64,000 nucleotides of DNA from Paenibacillus vini (GTDB lineage Bacteria; Bacillota; Bacilli; Paenibacillales; Paenibacillaceae). A model generated the notes under the pieces. The model was not told where the DNA came from, ran no database searches, and saw only the letters and a program-made list of their open reading frames with translations. The DNA lies in assembly GCF_018403325.1 (NCBI RefSeq), contig NZ_BOSL01000001.1:620001-684000 (forward strand), in the 5' to 3' direction. Shown here piece after piece: positions 25,036-35,727 of the stretch. The stretch's first letter is position 1. Each line of letters begins with the position of its first letter. The translations under genes were made by a program, and so were the position numbers.

Positions 25036-26340
25036 GTGAAAAATAGAATGAAGTTAGGGGTTAAAGTTGTACTGTTCGTTTTTGTTATGTCCATCGTCGC
25101 GGCTTGTTCAAAGAGCCAGGAAACCATACAATTTCAGGCGGACCCTGAAATGGAGGCTACGCTTCGAGTCATGTATCCTGCCGGGGAGGAATGGTTCAGG
25201 AAGGATTACGGGGATTTGTTTAATGCCAAATACCCTAATATTGAAATCACGATTATCCCGTCTCCCCAAGGGGGAATGGATGAGTCGTGGTGGAAACGCG
25301 AAAAGCCCGATGTATTGGCGCTCGATCTTCCGGTCTATGAACAATTGATCGCGGATGACAAGTTATATGATCTGAACACCGTCATTACCAACGACGCATT
25401 TCATTTGGATGGGATGCATCCGGGAATCATCGACTTTATTAGACAAAGAGGTGGAGGTAAGCTGTACGGGTTGCCTCCAACTTTTTATAACAAGGCGATT
25501 TATTACAACAAGGAGTTGTTCGACCGTTTCAAAGTTCCCTATCCGAAGGATCAAATGACATGGGAAGAGGTTATTGAACTGGCTAAACGGTTTCCGGCTC
25601 AGGAAGGCGTTAATGGCCTATATATTCGCGATTATGAGTTTCTGGTAAGCGAACTTGCCACAAGCCGCAATTTAAGCCCTTATAACACCGCTAAGCTACA
25701 GATGACTATAAATTCGGAAGGGTACAGAAAGGTTTTTGAGACGGTGCTTGATTCGTACAAGTCAGGGGCTGTTGTATCACCCTCTGCGGGTACTCAGCAA
25801 TATGATCCTTTCATTAATAAGACCAGTGCCATGGCCTATGATTATTCTTACTACATTAATAATGAAATCAATTGGGCCAAGGAGGATTTAGGCAATAAGT
25901 TTCAATTAGATTGGGAATTGGCTTCGGCTCCTTCCGATTCCAGCAATCGCGAGCTTTCATCTACTTATTTTTTCACAGACATTCTCACCGTTAGCGCAGA
26001 CTCGGATCAAAAACAAGCGGCTTGGGAATTAGTAAAATTCATCAATAGCGAGGAAATGGCCAAGGTAAAGTCGAAAACGGCAGGACTGAGCCTGATGACG
26101 CGTACCGACTATAACTATAATCCGGATGGCAAACGGATGGAGGCCTTTTACACTCAGAAGCCAAACCTGGATCGGGGTACGATCGACTACACAAAAATTT
26201 CGAAAGGATTTAGTTTAAGAAAGATCATTAATCAGGAAGTAACCGGGCTGATCGCAGGGGTAAAGACCGTGGACGAGGTACTCGCTTCCATAGAGAAGCG
26301 CGGACAGGCAGAACTCTCTAAAGGGCAGGAGAAGAAATAA
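25036..26340 (+). CDS. Extracellular solute-binding lipoprotein, family 1 (paralogue 4)
   Basis: 434 residues from GTG 25036 behind GGGGG, lipobox IVAAC (C24). Landmarks: KYPNIEITIIPS, KLYGLPPTF, YNKELFDRFKVPYP and YDPFINKTSAMAYDYSYY. With paralogue 5 it shares a variant sugar-fold N-terminus (RVMYPAGEEWF against KVLYPGGEDWF), so these two are the closest pair. It closes the polycistronic block. Confidence 0.88.
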   Translation: MKNRMKLGVKVVLFVFVMSIVAACSKSQETIQFQADPEMEATLRVMYPAGEEWFRKDYGDLFNAKYPNIEITIIPSPQGGMDESWWKREKPDVLALDLPVYEQLIADDKLYDLNTVITNDAFHLDGMHPGIIDFIRQRGGGKLYGLPPTFYNKAIYYNKELFDRFKVPYPKDQMTWEEVIELAKRFPAQEGVNGLYIRDYEFLVSELATSRNLSPYNTAKLQMTINSEGYRKVFETVLDSYKSGAVVSPSAGTQQYDPFINKTSAMAYDYSYYINNEINWAKEDLGNKFQLDWELASAPSDSSNRELSSTYFFTDILTVSADSDQKQAAWELVKFINSEEMAKVKSKTAGLSLMTRTDYNYNPDGKRMEAFYTQKPNLDRGTIDYTKISKGFSLRKIINQEVTGLIAGVKTVDEVLASIEKRGQAELSKGQEKK

Positions 26341-26355
26341 AGCAAAGCCTGAAAA

Positions 26356-26386
26356 CCCCAGATCAACCATCGATCTGGGGTGGTTA
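26356..26386 (+). terminator. Probable terminator after paralogue 4
   Basis: CCCCAGATC and GATCTGGGG form a perfect 9-bp stem, followed by TGGTTATTAT; the T run is poor. Confidence 0.6.
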
Positions 26387-26395
26387 TTATCCGAT

Positions 26396-26423
26396 TTGAC
26401 AAAAGCGCTTACATCTATATAAT
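26396..26423 (+). promoter_or_regulatory. Strong sigma-A promoter with an embedded cre box
   Basis: TTGACA (26396-26401), 16-nt spacer and TATAAT (26418-26423). The spacer holds CAAAAGCGCTTACA (26400-26413), 11 of 14 matches to the palindromic cre site bound by CcpA. Binding there would block RNA polymerase, that is, catabolite repression. Confidence 0.75.
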
Positions 26424-26704
26424 AAAACCCAACGTTCGCAATTAACGAGTGCAGGATATGAATACCGGCTCGTTTCCTCTATAAATAATGTAGTTCTCTT
26501 TTCCGCTGCTTCAATCACTCCCTAGCATAGACACCCAACCTAGCAAACCATATCCAATTGATCCAAAAGACTCATATTGTTTCATCAACCTGAAGACGAA
26601 CTTGTTCATATCCGGGTAAACCATCACGATCTGTTAGAGCAACGGGACAACTCTGCCTGCCAAGAACAAGGTCTCTAATAAAAAGTGAGGAGAGTACCGC
26701 GAAA

Positions 26705-28015
26705 ATGATAATAAGGCGATTTAAGGGAGTGCTATCTTCGATATCTGCGATGGCGGCGCTAACGGTGCTGATTTCGGCTTGCGCGTCAGGCAAGGATGTC
26801 TTGAAGTATGAGGCCGATCCGAATATGAAAGCTTCCATTAAGGTTCTCTACCCGGGCGGAGAAGATTGGTTTATGAGAGCGTATGGGGAATTGTTCCTCA
26901 CAAAGTATCCGAATGTAGAAATTACGGTGGTCGATTACCCGTTGAAGGGGGTCGATGAAGTGGTAGAACAGGACAAGCCGGATGTTCTTGCGCTTCGATT
27001 CCCGGACTACGAAAGGTTTGTTCAAGAGGACAAGCTGTACGATCTAAACGCGATGATCACGAATGACTCTTTTGACCTGGAGAAAATGCATCCGGATATC
27101 ATCGATTTTCTGAGACAGCGGGGAGAGGGCAAGCTGTACGGTCTGCCGCCGACATTTTCGAACAAAGCGACTTTCTACAATAAGGATCTGTTTGATAAAT
27201 ATCAAATCCCGTATCCGGAAGACCGGATGACTTGGGAGGAAATAATTCAACTAGCCCAGCGTTTTCCGGTAGACGAAGGAATCAGCGGGCTTTATCTGCA
27301 GGATTTCTCCTTTATGGTTAGTGAGATGGCGCTAAGCCGCGGTATCAGCCGGCAGAACGCCGCAGCCAAAAAGGTAACGATGGATACGAAATCCTTTGAA
27401 AATGTCTTTGAGACGGCCTTGAAAGCCTATCAATCGAAAGCAGTAGTATCCCCCGAGTTGGGGGGATCGGACTATGATCCTTTCATTATGGGCAAAAGCG
27501 CAATGACAGTTAATTATTTCTATTACATTAATAATGCGATCGGTTGGGCACAGAGAGACCTTGGAAGCACATTCCAATTAAATTGGGAGTTGGCTTCAGG
27601 CCCGGGGGATGATGCCGATCGAACGACGACGTCTTCATTGTTCTTCACGAACATTTTTACGGTGAATGCCGACGCTGGCCCGGATCAGATTCAGGCAGCC
27701 TGGGAGCTCGTCAAATTCGTGAACAGCGAGGAAGCGGCAAAATTGAAATCCAAAACGGCGGGATTTGATCCTTCGACCCGTACGGAGCATATATACAATC
27801 CGGACGGTAAACGGATAGAGGCCTTTTATGATCAGAAGCCAAATCTGAAGGATATGTCCGTGGACTATAGCAGTTTGCCCGAGGGTTTCTCGAGTAAATT
27901 GGATAACATTATCAATGCGGAGGGAAAAGCGGTTCTGGCTGGTCTTAAAACGCTGGATGAAGCAATTGCAGACATCCAAGCTCGAGGACAGAGCGAGATG
28001 GATAAACAGGATTAG
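26705..28015 (+). CDS. Extracellular solute-binding lipoprotein, family 1 (paralogue 5)
   Basis: 436 residues, start behind GAGGAG, lipobox LISAC (C26). Landmarks: KYPNVEITVVDYP, KLYGLPPTF, YNKDLFDKYQIPYP and YDPFIMGKSAMTVNYFYY. Unlike paralogues 1-4 it has its own promoter with a cre box, so it can be expressed separately. It is the last island gene before upp. Confidence 0.88.
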   Translation: MIIRRFKGVLSSISAMAALTVLISACASGKDVLKYEADPNMKASIKVLYPGGEDWFMRAYGELFLTKYPNVEITVVDYPLKGVDEVVEQDKPDVLALRFPDYERFVQEDKLYDLNAMITNDSFDLEKMHPDIIDFLRQRGEGKLYGLPPTFSNKATFYNKDLFDKYQIPYPEDRMTWEEIIQLAQRFPVDEGISGLYLQDFSFMVSEMALSRGISRQNAAAKKVTMDTKSFENVFETALKAYQSKAVVSPELGGSDYDPFIMGKSAMTVNYFYYINNAIGWAQRDLGSTFQLNWELASGPGDDADRTTTSSLFFTNIFTVNADAGPDQIQAAWELVKFVNSEEAAKLKSKTAGFDPSTRTEHIYNPDGKRIEAFYDQKPNLKDMSVDYSSLPEGFSSKLDNIINAEGKAVLAGLKTLDEAIADIQARGQSEMDKQD

Positions 28016-28086
28016 CGTGGATTGTACGGTCCTGTTAAACAAAGAATATGGAGGCGACATGGTTCGTGGTAATCAGAAAAGGACAG

Positions 28087-28095
28087 TGATATAAT
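28087..28095 (+). promoter_or_regulatory. Extended -10 promoter of upp
   Basis: TGA followed by TATAAT (28090-28095), about 75 nt before the upp start; no good -35 box. Confidence 0.45.
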
Positions 28096-28171
28096 AAACA
28101 AGATTTGCGGAACACTCGGAATGTGGGGTTGCCGCAAGTGTAGACTTAGCTATAAACCGGAGGGACAAACA

Positions 28172-28801
28172 ATGGCAAAACTGGTGGTATGCGATCACCC
28201 TTTAATTCAACACAAACTGACATTTATCCGCGATATGCGGACCAACACGAAGGATTTTCGTGAATTGGTGGATGAAGTGGCCACGCTGATGGCCTATGAA
28301 ATTACAAGAGAAATCCCTTTGGAGTCGATTAAAGTTCAGACGCCTGTGGCGGAAGCGGAATCCCGCGTCATTTCGGGACGCATGCTGGGACTCATTCCAA
28401 TTCTCCGGGCGGGTCTCGGTATGTTGGACGGAGTGCTGAAATTGCTTCCTGCCGCTAAAGTGGGCCATGTAGGGCTATTCCGCGATCCGGAGACACTGCA
28501 GCCGGTCGAATACTACATTAAGCTTCCTACGGATGTTCAGGAGCGTGAGCTGATCGTAATCGATCCCATGCTTGCAACTGGGGGATCGGCGATCGCTGCA
28601 ATTGAAGCGCTTAAAAAGCGGGGATGCACGCAAATCAAGATGATGAACCTGATCGCGGCGCCTGAGGGTGTCAAAGCGGTACAGGATGCCCATCCGGATG
28701 TGGATATTTATGTTGCTGCACTGGACGAGCGTCTGGATGAACACGGTTATATTATTCCTGGGCTTGGCGATGCCGGCGACAGATTGTACGGTACGAAATA
28801 A
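28172..28801 (+). CDS. upp: Uracil phosphoribosyltransferase
   Basis: Salvages uracil with PRPP to give UMP. The product has exactly 209 residues, the family length, and contains [11 protein letters not shown], the PRPP-binding segment [11 protein letters not shown] and the uracil-binding [16 protein letters not shown] 28172 follows GGAGGG at 7 nt; the frame extends upstream to 28121 without a binding site. It is followed at 27 nt by mnaA, as in B. subtilis. Confidence 0.98.
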   Translation: MAKLVVCDHPLIQHKLTFIRDMRTNTKDFRELVDEVATLMAYEITREIPLESIKVQTPVAEAESRVISGRMLGLIPILRAGLGMLDGVLKLLPAAKVGHVGLFRDPETLQPVEYYIKLPTDVQERELIVIDPMLATGGSAIAAIEALKKRGCTQIKMMNLIAAPEGVKAVQDAHPDVDIYVAALDERLDEHGYIIPGLGDAGDRLYGTK

Positions 28802-28828
28802 GAATAGGTTTAGGGAAGGGAAGCAGCC

Positions 28829-29983
28829 ATGTCAAAAATCAAAGTGATGACGATCTTCGGAGTTAGACCGGAAGCAATTAAAATGGCTCCGCTCATTTTG
28901 GAGCTTGAAAAGCATCCCGAGCATATCGAATCCGTAGTTTGCGTAACGGCGCAGCATCGGGAAATGCTTGATCAGGTGCTGGACGTGTTCCGGATCGTCC
29001 CGGACTATGATCTCGATGTTATGAAGCCGAATCAAAGCTTGAACGAAATTACGCTTCGCGTATTGGAGGGACTTGAAAAGGTCCTTCGCGAAGCGAAGCC
29101 GGATATCGTTCTCGTCCACGGCGATACGCTTACGACGTTTCTGGCAAGTTATGCAGCTTTTCTCCAGCAAATTAAGATCGGCCATGTCGAAGCGGGTCTT
29201 CGCACGTGGAATAAATTGTCACCTTACCCGGAAGAGATGAACCGGCAATTAACGGGAGTGCTGGCGGACTTGCATTTCGCCCCGACAGACTGGTCTGCGG
29301 GAAATTTGCGCAAAGAGAACAAGCCGGAGTCAAGCATATATATCACAGGCAATACAGTAACTGATGTGTTTCAATATACTGTACAGCCGAATTACAACAA
29401 TTCTGTGCTGGATTGGGCCGCCGGAAAGCGGCTTATTCTTATGACCGCACACCGGCGTGAATCACAGGGAGAGCCGCATATGAATATTTTCCGCGCTGTC
29501 AGACGGATTGCGGATGAATTTGAAGATGTGGCCATTGTTTACCCCGTGCATTTGAGCCCAGCGGTGAGAGAACCGGCGTATGAAACTTTGGGAGACCATC
29601 CCCGTATTAAACTAATCGAGCCACTGGATGTGGTGGATTTGCACAATTTCTATCCACATACACATCTGATCCTAACGGATTCCGGCGGTTTACAGGAAGA
29701 AGCGCCGTCTTTTGGCGTTCCTGTACTGGTGCTTCGCGATACGACGGAGCGCCCGGAGGGCATCGAAGCGGGAACGCTGGAACTCGTCGGCACGGATGAG
29801 GAGATGGTATATGAGCGGACAAAGGCGCTGCTCAGCGACAGCGAGCTATATAATTCTATGAGTCGGGCCGCTAACCCGTACGGAGATGGAAAGGCATCGG
29901 AACGGATTGTCAATGCATTATGTCACCATTTCGGGATTATAAGCGAGCGTCCTGAACAATTTCACAGAAAGTTCACAAATTGA
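28829..29983 (+). CDS. mnaA: UDP-N-acetylglucosamine 2-epimerase (non-hydrolysing)
   Basis: Interconverts UDP-GlcNAc and UDP-ManNAc, feeding wall teichoic acid linkage units and ManNAc-containing secondary cell-wall polymers. 384 residues with the family's VRPEAIKMAPL start, HVEAGLRTWN, EEMNRQLTG and the C-terminal LTDSGGLQEEAPSFGVPVLVLRDTTERPEG region (given here only as a landmark, residues about 287-316). tagO, tagA and csaB at 52-55 kb are probable users of its product. Confidence 0.96.
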   Translation: MSKIKVMTIFGVRPEAIKMAPLILELEKHPEHIESVVCVTAQHREMLDQVLDVFRIVPDYDLDVMKPNQSLNEITLRVLEGLEKVLREAKPDIVLVHGDTLTTFLASYAAFLQQIKIGHVEAGLRTWNKLSPYPEEMNRQLTGVLADLHFAPTDWSAGNLRKENKPESSIYITGNTVTDVFQYTVQPNYNNSVLDWAAGKRLILMTAHRRESQGEPHMNIFRAVRRIADEFEDVAIVYPVHLSPAVREPAYETLGDHPRIKLIEPLDVVDLHNFYPHTHLILTDSGGLQEEAPSFGVPVLVLRDTTERPEGIEAGTLELVGTDEEMVYERTKALLSDSELYNSMSRAANPYGDGKASERIVNALCHHFGIISERPEQFHRKFTN

Positions 29984-30086
29984 AAAGATCAAGAATTGTG
30001 TTTCTCATGAAGATAGCATACAGTTATACTGTACGGTTTAACGCTTTCTTGCTTTGATTTAAAGGATCATCGCTTCAACGCTTTCG

Positions 30087-30116
30087 TTGACAAAAACTCG
30101 TCACATTCAGTAAAAT
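30087..30116 (+). promoter_or_regulatory. Sigma-A promoter of the ATP synthase operon
   Basis: TTGACA (30087-30092), 18-nt spacer, TAAAAT (30111-30116), 18 nt before the atpZ start. Confidence 0.65.
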
Positions 30117-30134
30117 AAGTTGGGACTGCGATCG

Positions 30135-30368
30135 ATGAATAAATCTAACAAAGAAGTTAAACCTTGGATGATAGCCTCTTATATTAGCGGGGCTGGAATT
30201 CTGCTTGTTATCTATATTTTGTCGGGTTTTCTGGTTTCCAAGTGGCTTGTGTCATATTTCGAGGCTTCCAAGGTATGGATTGCTCTCGGATTAATTCTTG
30301 GCTTGCTGCTTGGAATAACCAACATAATTTTCTTAATTTACAAATTTATAGGGGGACAAGATGGATGA
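30135..30368 (+). CDS. atpZ: AtpZ/AtpI-family small membrane protein
   Basis: 77 residues with two membrane helices (SYISGAGILLVIYILSGF and a second one containing LGLILGLLLGIT), the AtpZ pattern. AtpZ and AtpI are thought to help ATP synthase assembly and Mg2+ or Ca2+ transport. The ATG at 30135 is chosen since transcription should begin near 30123; no good ribosome-binding site is seen. It overlaps atpI by 8 nt. Confidence 0.75.
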   Translation: MNKSNKEVKPWMIASYISGAGILLVIYILSGFLVSKWLVSYFEASKVWIALGLILGLLLGITNIIFLIYKFIGGQDG

Positions 30369-30738
30369 TTTAAACTCCATTGTCACAGCCGTATCCCGGA
30401 TAACTCTATTGATGTTATCTGCTCTGTTACTTGGATGGGCTTTTCTCCCGGAGCATAGGCCTCTATGTAATGGATTGATTCTGGGCCTTGCAGCTGGATT
30501 GGTGTACGTCCGTTTCTTATCCTCGAAGGTGCGGGGGTTAGTCAACCTCGTGGTCAGTCAGGAGAAGAAGCGATACAGTTTCGGGTTTGTTACTAGAATT
30601 TGTCTGGTATTTGTAACGGTAATGATTGCGGCCAAAGTGGAGCAGGTATCCATGCCCGGCGCCATTATCGGTGTGTTTATACCGCAGATTTTGACAATAC
30701 CAACAAGTATAGTAATTGGTCTAAGAAACAAGTCTTAA
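30361..30738 (+). CDS. atpI: ATP synthase protein I
   Basis: 125 residues, four hydrophobic segments, in the standard place of atpI between atpZ and atpB. It is thought to assist assembly of the c-ring. The start follows GGGGGAC and overlaps atpZ. Sequence conservation in this family is low, so the call rests mainly on size, topology and position. Confidence 0.8.
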   Translation: MDDLNSIVTAVSRITLLMLSALLLGWAFLPEHRPLCNGLILGLAAGLVYVRFLSSKVRGLVNLVVSQEKKRYSFGFVTRICLVFVTVMIAAKVEQVSMPGAIIGVFIPQILTIPTSIVIGLRNKS

Positions 30739-30773
30739 CGAGCTGATTAGTGGAAAGGGGTGAGTACGTACAC

Positions 30774-31538
30774 ATGCATGAAGCACCGATAATCAACCTT
30801 GGTGGATTTAATCTGGATCTTTCCGCAGTTCTTATGCTCTTTGTCAGCTGTCTCATCGTCTTCGTACTTTGCAGACTGGCCGTCGCCAATTTATCAGTGG
30901 AGAATCCAGGGAAGCTTCAGAACTTTATGGAATGGGTTGTGGAGTTTGTTCAAGGGGTCGTCGGAAGTGCAATGGATCTGAAAAAAGGGAAGCCTTACAT
31001 CTCTTTGGGATTAACGCTTATTCTTTTTATCTTCGTCTCCAATCTCCTCGGTTTGCCGATGGGAATCATTACAGAAGCCCATAAGCCGGAGTCGATTTTC
31101 GGATTTGTTATTGAGGCGACACGTAATCTTAGCGGCGGGGAGCATGCTGAAATACTTTGGTGGAAATCGCCTACGGCCGATATTTCTGTAACCGCGGGTC
31201 TGGCCATCATCGTCTTTTTCCTGATGAACTACCTCGGTCTGAAGCATAACCGGAAGCATTACCTTAAGCATTACATTGAACCGTTCCCGGTATTCCTTCC
31301 ACTTAATATTATCGAGAACTTGGCCAAGCCTATTGCTTTGGCAATCCGGTTGTTTGCAAACATCTTTGCCGGCGAGGTCCTGATTACAGTTATTTTGAAA
31401 ATGGGCTTCCTGGGAATTCCGTTTATGGGAATATGGCAAGGGTTCAGTATTTTTGTCGGCGCGCTTCAAGCCTACATCTTTACGATCTTGACCATGGTTT
31501 ACATTGCCCAGACAACGATTCATGAAGAAGATCATTGA
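30774..31538 (+). CDS. atpB: ATP synthase F0 subunit a
   Basis: The membrane half-channel subunit for proton passage. 254 residues with the essential arginine in IALAIRLFANIFAGE and the loop KPIAL before it. The ATG at 30774 (MHEAPIINLGG) follows AAAGGGGTG; an in-frame GTG at 30750 has no binding site. Confidence 0.96.
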   Translation: MHEAPIINLGGFNLDLSAVLMLFVSCLIVFVLCRLAVANLSVENPGKLQNFMEWVVEFVQGVVGSAMDLKKGKPYISLGLTLILFIFVSNLLGLPMGIITEAHKPESIFGFVIEATRNLSGGEHAEILWWKSPTADISVTAGLAIIVFFLMNYLGLKHNRKHYLKHYIEPFPVFLPLNIIENLAKPIALAIRLFANIFAGEVLITVILKMGFLGIPFMGIWQGFSIFVGALQAYIFTILTMVYIAQTTIHEEDH

Positions 31539-31625
31539 TAAACTCGAAGAGCCTGCCTCAGGGCTAATCTCTAAGAGGTGTATTATATCAAAAACTTATT
31601 AACAAAATTTAAGGAGGAAATTTAA

Positions 31626-31838
<213 letters not shown>

Positions 31839-31951
31839 TAATAGCTACGGTTTGGCGGGGAGGGCCGATGCCATCCGCGCCTTCGTTTTATGAGTGTTGA
31901 TATTATATGCAATTGAAGTGGTAGTGTAGCTATCGGAAAGGAGTGACATCG

Positions 31952-32443
31952 GTGAGCGTCCTGTGGGAAAATATTGTAATTACGATGATTTCATTTGCTA
32001 TTCTGTACTGGTTACTTAGCAAATTTGCGTTCGGTAAATTATTTGCAATCATGGAACAACGCCGTCAACTGGTGCTGTCCCAATTGGAAGAGGCCAAACA
32101 GACGAGAGAGCAAGCTGGTGTATATGTGGAAGAGCAAAAAGAAGCTCTGAAACAGGCCCGTCAAGAAGCCTTCGAAATTATCGAGCAGTCCAGACAAAGC
32201 AGCAGCAAGCAGGCGAAAGAATTGCTTGAACAAGCTAAACAAGATGCATCTCGCGTGAAGAACGAAGCGGTGCGCGATATTGAAAGCGAGAGAATGAAAG
32301 CGGTTGAGGCCTTGCGCGGCGAGATCGGCGCATTCTCTGTGAATATCGCTTCCAAGCTGATTAAACGGGAAGTCGAAAGCAATCCTGCTGAGCAAGAGGA
32401 ACTCGTAGGCCAATACCTGAAAGAAGTAGGTAGCAAATCATGA
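31952..32443 (+). CDS. atpF: ATP synthase F0 subunit b
   Basis: 163 residues: one N-terminal membrane helix, then a long charged coiled coil (peripheral stalk). GTG 31952 is preferred to GTG 31943 since AAAGGAG ends at 31943. It overlaps atpH by 4 nt. Confidence 0.95.
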   Translation: MSVLWENIVITMISFAILYWLLSKFAFGKLFAIMEQRRQLVLSQLEEAKQTREQAGVYVEEQKEALKQARQEAFEIIEQSRQSSSKQAKELLEQAKQDASRVKNEAVRDIESERMKAVEALRGEIGAFSVNIASKLIKREVESNPAEQEELVGQYLKEVGSKS

Positions 32444-32988
32444 GTCGGGAAGTAGTGGTAGCCAGCAGATATGCTAAGGCACTCTATGAGATTGCTGGAC
32501 AGGAAGGCCGAACTCTTGAAGTCGAGCAGGAGCTTAAAGCCCTGGTTGAGGCTTTGCATAATGATCCTGAAATCAGGCAGTTTATTCAGAGCCCTAACAT
32601 TTCCTCTGACACCAAATGGGAAGCCATCCAAAATGGATTGGAGGGGAAACTCTCCAAACCGGTTATTTCTCTTGTCAAGCTGCTTGTTGACCGGGGAAGA
32701 ACCGTGATTTTGCCAGAACTCTTGAACAGCTACACCAAAATTACAGGTGATGCTCTCGGGTTAGCCGATGCATTGGTGTACAGTACTTACCCTCTTAGTG
32801 AAGAAGAAAAACAAACCGTTGCAGCCGAATTTGGTGCTCTGGTTGGCAAGAAAATTCGTATTCTGAACGAAGTGGATAAGGAATTGCTGGGCGGTATCAA
32901 AGTGAAACTTGGCGATACGCTGTACGATGGAAGTTTATCCGGCAAGCTGGAACGGCTTGAAAAGTCTTTTCGAAGACAAGCACTGTAG
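32440..32988 (+). CDS. atpH: ATP synthase F1 subunit delta
   Basis: 182 residues; joins F1 to the peripheral stalk. Family landmarks are VVASRYAKALYEIA at the N-terminus and the C-terminal DKELLGGIKVKLGDTLYDGS. Confidence 0.96.
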   Translation: MSREVVVASRYAKALYEIAGQEGRTLEVEQELKALVEALHNDPEIRQFIQSPNISSDTKWEAIQNGLEGKLSKPVISLVKLLVDRGRTVILPELLNSYTKITGDALGLADALVYSTYPLSEEEKQTVAAEFGALVGKKIRILNEVDKELLGGIKVKLGDTLYDGSLSGKLERLEKSFRRQAL

Positions 32989-34518
<1,530 letters not shown>

Positions 34519-34522
34519 GTGC

Positions 34523-34698
34523 AAGTTCAAAGTCGGCTTTTCAGCACCGAGAAGGTTGCGAGAACCCGAAGAAGGAGGAACGGAGTGTAGGCAAAACCTA
34601 CATGAGTACCGGACTTCGAGGGTGAACGCAAGATTCGATGTCGAATCAACATCTCGAAACACTTCGTGATCAAAAGATGACTTGTTGAACAACCTCTA
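34523..34698 (+). repeat. Dispersed repeat, copy A, between atpA and atpG
   Basis: About 176 bp, starting with AAGTTCAAAGTCGGCTTTTC and ending with ATGACTTGTTGAACAACCTCT minus its first base. It aligns with the reverse complement of 47506-47686. Shared blocks: CCGAGAAGGTTG, CGGAG, a small hairpin (TGTAGG-CAAAA-CCTACA here), the palindrome-like GATTCGATGTCGAATC (34632-34647) and the terminal block. It contains no gene and is presumably transcribed within the operon. Confidence 0.8.
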
Positions 34699-34715
34699 TT
34701 AATAAAGATGATTTG

Positions 34716-34752
34716 CAAACCGGCCCTGGCTTGTTGCCGGATCGCCGGTTTG
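34716..34752 (+). promoter_or_regulatory. Hairpin ahead of atpG
   Basis: CAAACCGGC and GCCGGTTTG form a perfect 9-bp stem with an inner GGC/GCC pairing; no T run. It may stabilise or process the operon mRNA. Confidence 0.4.
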
Positions 34753-34831
34753 TGACTGAATGGGTTTGCGAACAGATTGAAGATTAAGATGCAGGCAAGG
34801 GATTTGCCAACATCTTTAAGGTGGTGAAATC

Positions 34832-35692
34832 ATGGCAAAAGGGATGCGCGAAATAAAACGCCAGATCAAGAGCGTTCAGAACACCCGTCAGATCACGAAA
34901 GCGATGGAGATGGTGGCTTCGGCCAAGCTGAGAAAGGCACAAGAAAAAGCGCAGGCCTCACGTCCCTATGTTGATAAACTGAAGGAAGTGGTGTCTAGCA
35001 TCGCAGCAGGTTCGGACGGCGTTTCTCATCCGATGCTGGTTTCGCGTGCAATTAAGCGTACGGCTTATATTGTAATTACTTCCGATGGCGGTCTTGTCGG
35101 CGGTTACAATGCGAACTTGCTAAGAAACGTAATGGATACGATCAAGAGCAAGCACGCCTCTACCGAAGAATACGGCTTGTTCGTGATCGGCCGTAAAGGC
35201 CGCGACTATTTTACCCGCCGAGGCCTTCCGGTAGTAGAATCCGTAACCGACTTGTCCGACTCGCCCAAATTCGCCGACATCAAATCGCTGGCTTATGCCG
35301 CTGTACAAGGATTCGAACTGGAACAGTATGATGAAATCTATCTCTGTTACAGTCAATTCATTAACGCGATTACCCAAAAACCGACTGTCGACCGCCTGCT
35401 TCCATTCGACAACGTGGAGCATCATGGCGTAACAGCCGATTACGAGTATGAACCTTCGCCGGAAGGAGTACTGGAAATCTTGTTGCCGAAATATGCGGAA
35501 ACTCTCATTTTTAGTGCGCTTCTTGAAGGAAAGGCGAGCGAACTTGGTGCAAAAATGACTGCAATGGGCAGCGCTACGAAAAATGCGACCAAGATGATCA
35601 ATGAACTGACATTAACTTACAACCGTGCACGTCAAGCGGCTATTACCCAGGAAATTACGGAAATTGTCGCAGGAGCAAACGCACAAGGCTAA
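34832..35692 (+). CDS. atpG: ATP synthase F1 subunit gamma
   Basis: 286 residues, central stalk. The N-terminal coiled coil MREIKRQIKSVQNTRQITKAM and the C-terminal NRARQAAITQEITEIVAGA are diagnostic (both given within the family's conserved ends). Start behind AAGGTGG. Confidence 0.97.
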   Translation: MAKGMREIKRQIKSVQNTRQITKAMEMVASAKLRKAQEKAQASRPYVDKLKEVVSSIAAGSDGVSHPMLVSRAIKRTAYIVITSDGGLVGGYNANLLRNVMDTIKSKHASTEEYGLFVIGRKGRDYFTRRGLPVVESVTDLSDSPKFADIKSLAYAAVQGFELEQYDEIYLCYSQFINAITQKPTVDRLLPFDNVEHHGVTADYEYEPSPEGVLEILLPKYAETLIFSALLEGKASELGAKMTAMGSATKNATKMINELTLTYNRARQAAITQEITEIVAGANAQG

Positions 35693-35727
35693 TAAGCTCG
35701 TAATTGGTCAGAAAAACAAATGCCGGT

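Larger units (their letters stand above)
26341..26704 (+). other. Non-coding stretch with terminator, promoter and long leader
   Basis: After the terminator and promoter described separately, about 280 nt of leader (26424-26704) precede paralogue 5. I see no open frame with a ribosome-binding site and no convincing structure in it. Confidence 0.5.
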
